Origin: Ruicaihuangia caeni
GTDB taxonomy: Bacteria; Actinomycetota; Actinomycetes; Actinomycetales; Microbacteriaceae
Assembly (NCBI RefSeq): GCF_029952955.1
Contig: NZ_JASATX010000004.1
Coordinates: 62,001-126,000, forward strand
Length of the DNA: 64,000 nucleotides
Direction: 5' to 3'
The position numbers and the translations under genes were made by a program. Below, piece by piece: positions 62,764-64,000 of this stretch. How positions within the stretch are numbered: the stretch's first letter is position 1; every line of letters begins with the position of its first letter. The notes under the pieces were generated by a model. The model saw only the letters and a list, made by a program, of their open reading frames with translations, searched no databases and had not been told where the DNA came from.

Positions 62764-63695
62764 TGGGCGACACAGGAATCCGCACCGGAAAGGCTCCGAA
62801 GTCGGAATGGGGCCCGGACGACGAGCACGGCGCGACAAACCGCATCACGCCTGAGAGCCGTGCCTCGATCATGGCCCGGATCGACGGGCACCGCGTGTAC
62901 GACCTCAGTGTCGACTACTTCGTCGGCATGCCGAGTTTCCAGGCTGCAGGTGACCCGGCTTACCAGATATGGATGTCACACACTCCGAGAGGCACCGTCG
63001 TCGACAACCTTAACGGCGTCGGCGATCAGATCAACCGCGCATGCGGGTATTCAGGTGATGTCATCCTCATGTACACGCACACCGGGACGCACATCGACGC
63101 GTTGAACCACTTCGCGTACGGTCGCGAGACGTACAACGGCTTCGACGCTGATGCACACCTCGGTAGCCGCTCATGGGAGCGCGCCGGCAGTGAGCAGATC
63201 CTTCCGCTGATCGCCCGAGGCATCCTCATCGACATCGCGGCTCACAAAGGCGTCGAGGTTCTCGCGCCCTCTTACGGAATCACCGCGGAAGACCTTGAAG
63301 AGTGTCTCGCGGCGCAGGGCACAGTCATCCGCCCCGGCGACATCGTTCTCGTTCGGACTGGACGCATGCAGTACTGGCCAGACGGGTCACGCGTCTTCGG
63401 TGACAGCCCGGGCCTCACGGTTGAGGCGGCCGCATGGATCACCGATCATAAGGTGGTGGCCGTCGGGGCCGACAACGAAGCGGTAGAACGCACCCCTTCG
63501 TTCGATGACGAGAACTGGCTGCCAGGCCATTGTCACTTCTTGATCGACCATGGCGTTCCGCAGATGGAGTGCGTGTTCCTCGAAGACCTTTCGAGAGACA
63601 AGGTGTACGAGTTCGCCTTCATCGGTGCGCCCATAAGACTGCGTGGGGCGACCGGCTCGCCCATCCGGCCGTTGGCGTTTCCGCTGGCGGAGTGA
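62763..63695 (+). CDS. cyclase-family metal-dependent hydrolase (kynurenine formamidase/isatin hydrolase fold)
   Basis: A 310-residue member of the Cyclase family. The metal-binding motif is HTGTHIDALNHFAYG (H-x-G-T-H-x-D). PGDIVLVRTGRMQYW and the C-terminal LPGHCHFLIDHGVPQMEC also fit. Known relatives open lactams or amides (isatin hydrolase, kynurenine formamidase), and others act on polyketides. The ATG at 62763 overlaps the Dabb stop, and its own stop overlaps the next GTG. In this cluster a ring-opening hydrolysis after hydroxylation is a reasonable inference. Confidence 0.86.
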   Translation: MGDTGIRTGKAPKSEWGPDDEHGATNRITPESRASIMARIDGHRVYDLSVDYFVGMPSFQAAGDPAYQIWMSHTPRGTVVDNLNGVGDQINRACGYSGDVILMYTHTGTHIDALNHFAYGRETYNGFDADAHLGSRSWERAGSEQILPLIARGILIDIAAHKGVEVLAPSYGITAEDLEECLAAQGTVIRPGDIVLVRTGRMQYWPDGSRVFGDSPGLTVEAAAWITDHKVVAVGADNEAVERTPSFDDENWLPGHCHFLIDHGVPQMECVFLEDLSRDKVYEFAFIGAPIRLRGATGSPIRPLAFPLAE

Positions 63696-64000
63696 CGTCG
63701 CACGTGGTTGACAAGGCCTCGCTCTCGCTCTCCTCTGGGCGGCAGCGCTCGATGGAGAGCGAGAGCCCTGTGACCTCACCAGCGGTAGAAGTCGAATCGC
63801 TGATGTGGCAGCCCGCACAGTTTGGTTCGATCCGGTTACGCAATCGTCTCGTCATGGCGCCCCTGACCAGAACCCGTGCCAACGACGACGGTGCCGTGAC
63901 CGAACTGATCGCGGAGTACTACCGGCAGCGTGCGACCGCGGGGCTGATTGTCTCTGAGGGCACGTGGCCGACCCTGCAGGGTAAGTCATACCTGGGGCAA
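63692..64000 (+). CDS. NADH:flavin oxidoreductase, Old Yellow Enzyme family (N-terminal part)
   Basis: Open to the window edge, 103 codons visible. From about residue 45 it reads MWQPAQFGSIRLRNRLVMAPLTRTRAN and then YYRQRATAGLIVSEGT, the standard FMN-binding start of OYE proteins such as morphinone or xenobiotic reductases. The GTG at 63692 overlaps the cyclase stop (GTGA), but internal starts at 63752 and 63770 would remove a non-conserved leader. It would reduce an activated C=C bond in the pathway. Confidence 0.85.
   Translation, partial: MTSHVVDKASLSLSSGRQRSMESESPVTSPAVEVESLMWQPAQFGSIRLRNRLVMAPLTRTRANDDGAVTELIAEYYRQRATAGLIVSEGTWPTLQGKSYLGQ

Overview
This 64 kb window is chromosomal DNA from a high-GC Gram-positive bacterium, most likely an actinobacterium of the Microbacteriaceae type. 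The evidence is the strong G/C third-position bias, an sdhCDAB operon, an FMN-riboswitch ribDE-ribBA-ribH operon, a biotin carboxylase/BCCP fusion next to Maf, a cysteine-less LpdA-type flavoprotein, and many promoters in which a TANNNT -10 box sits 6-8 nt before the start codon (leaderless transcripts). I see no rRNA, tRNA, CRISPR array or insertion sequence. The first and last genes are cut by the window edges.

Layout. 1-9.4 kb: a polyamine-type ABC importer (binding protein, two permeases, ATPase), a double-Lrp regulator, an L-2-hydroxyglutarate oxidase-like enzyme, an ABC exporter and a class III aminotransferase. 9.5-13.7 kb: an ABC-2 efflux system with one ATPase and two permeases, and an MHS-family symporter. 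13.8-17.7 kb: the riboflavin operon on the minus strand behind an FMN riboswitch. 17.8-24.6 kb: trpS, a RecQ-type helicase with a C-terminal tudor-like domain, exonuclease III, a YihY/BrkB membrane protein and PTS enzyme I. 24.7-28.3 kb: sdhCDAB with a DtxR/IdeR-like box near its promoter. 28.3-30.3 kb: a broken GT4 glycosyltransferase and a mannose-1-phosphate guanylyltransferase. 30.4-45.3 kb: nucleoside uptake and salvage (BMP-type ABC importer, cytidine deaminase, thymidine phosphorylase, psuG/psuK, nucleoside hydrolase, adenosine deaminase, a lone PTS IIA, phosphopentomutase/phosphohexomutase-type enzyme, purine nucleoside phosphorylase). 45.4-51 kb: LpdA, acyl-CoA carboxylase alpha subunit, Maf and a TRAM-domain RNA methyltransferase. 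51-54.3 kb: a two-component operon (response regulator, histidine kinase, degenerate kinase-like protein) whose leader carries a 9-bp minisatellite.

54.3-64 kb looks accessory. A gene-free stretch holds a candidate structured RNA with its own terminator. After it comes a visibly less GC-rich catabolic cluster read divergently from a MarR-regulator/flavin-reductase intergenic region. On the minus strand are the MarR regulator, an HpaB-type two-component monooxygenase, a ribose-type ABC importer and a nitrilase-fold amidase. On the plus strand are the flavin reductase, a Dabb-domain protein, a metal-dependent cyclase/hydrolase and the start of an Old Yellow Enzyme. The set reads as uptake, FADH2-dependent ring hydroxylation, ring or amide opening and reduction of an unidentified, possibly N-heterocyclic, compound.

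The most interesting leads are this catabolic cluster and its repeated operator-like motif, the candidate small RNA at 54.5 kb, the minisatellite in the two-component leader, the internally deleted glycosyltransferase, and the recurring small tandem duplications at gene borders.
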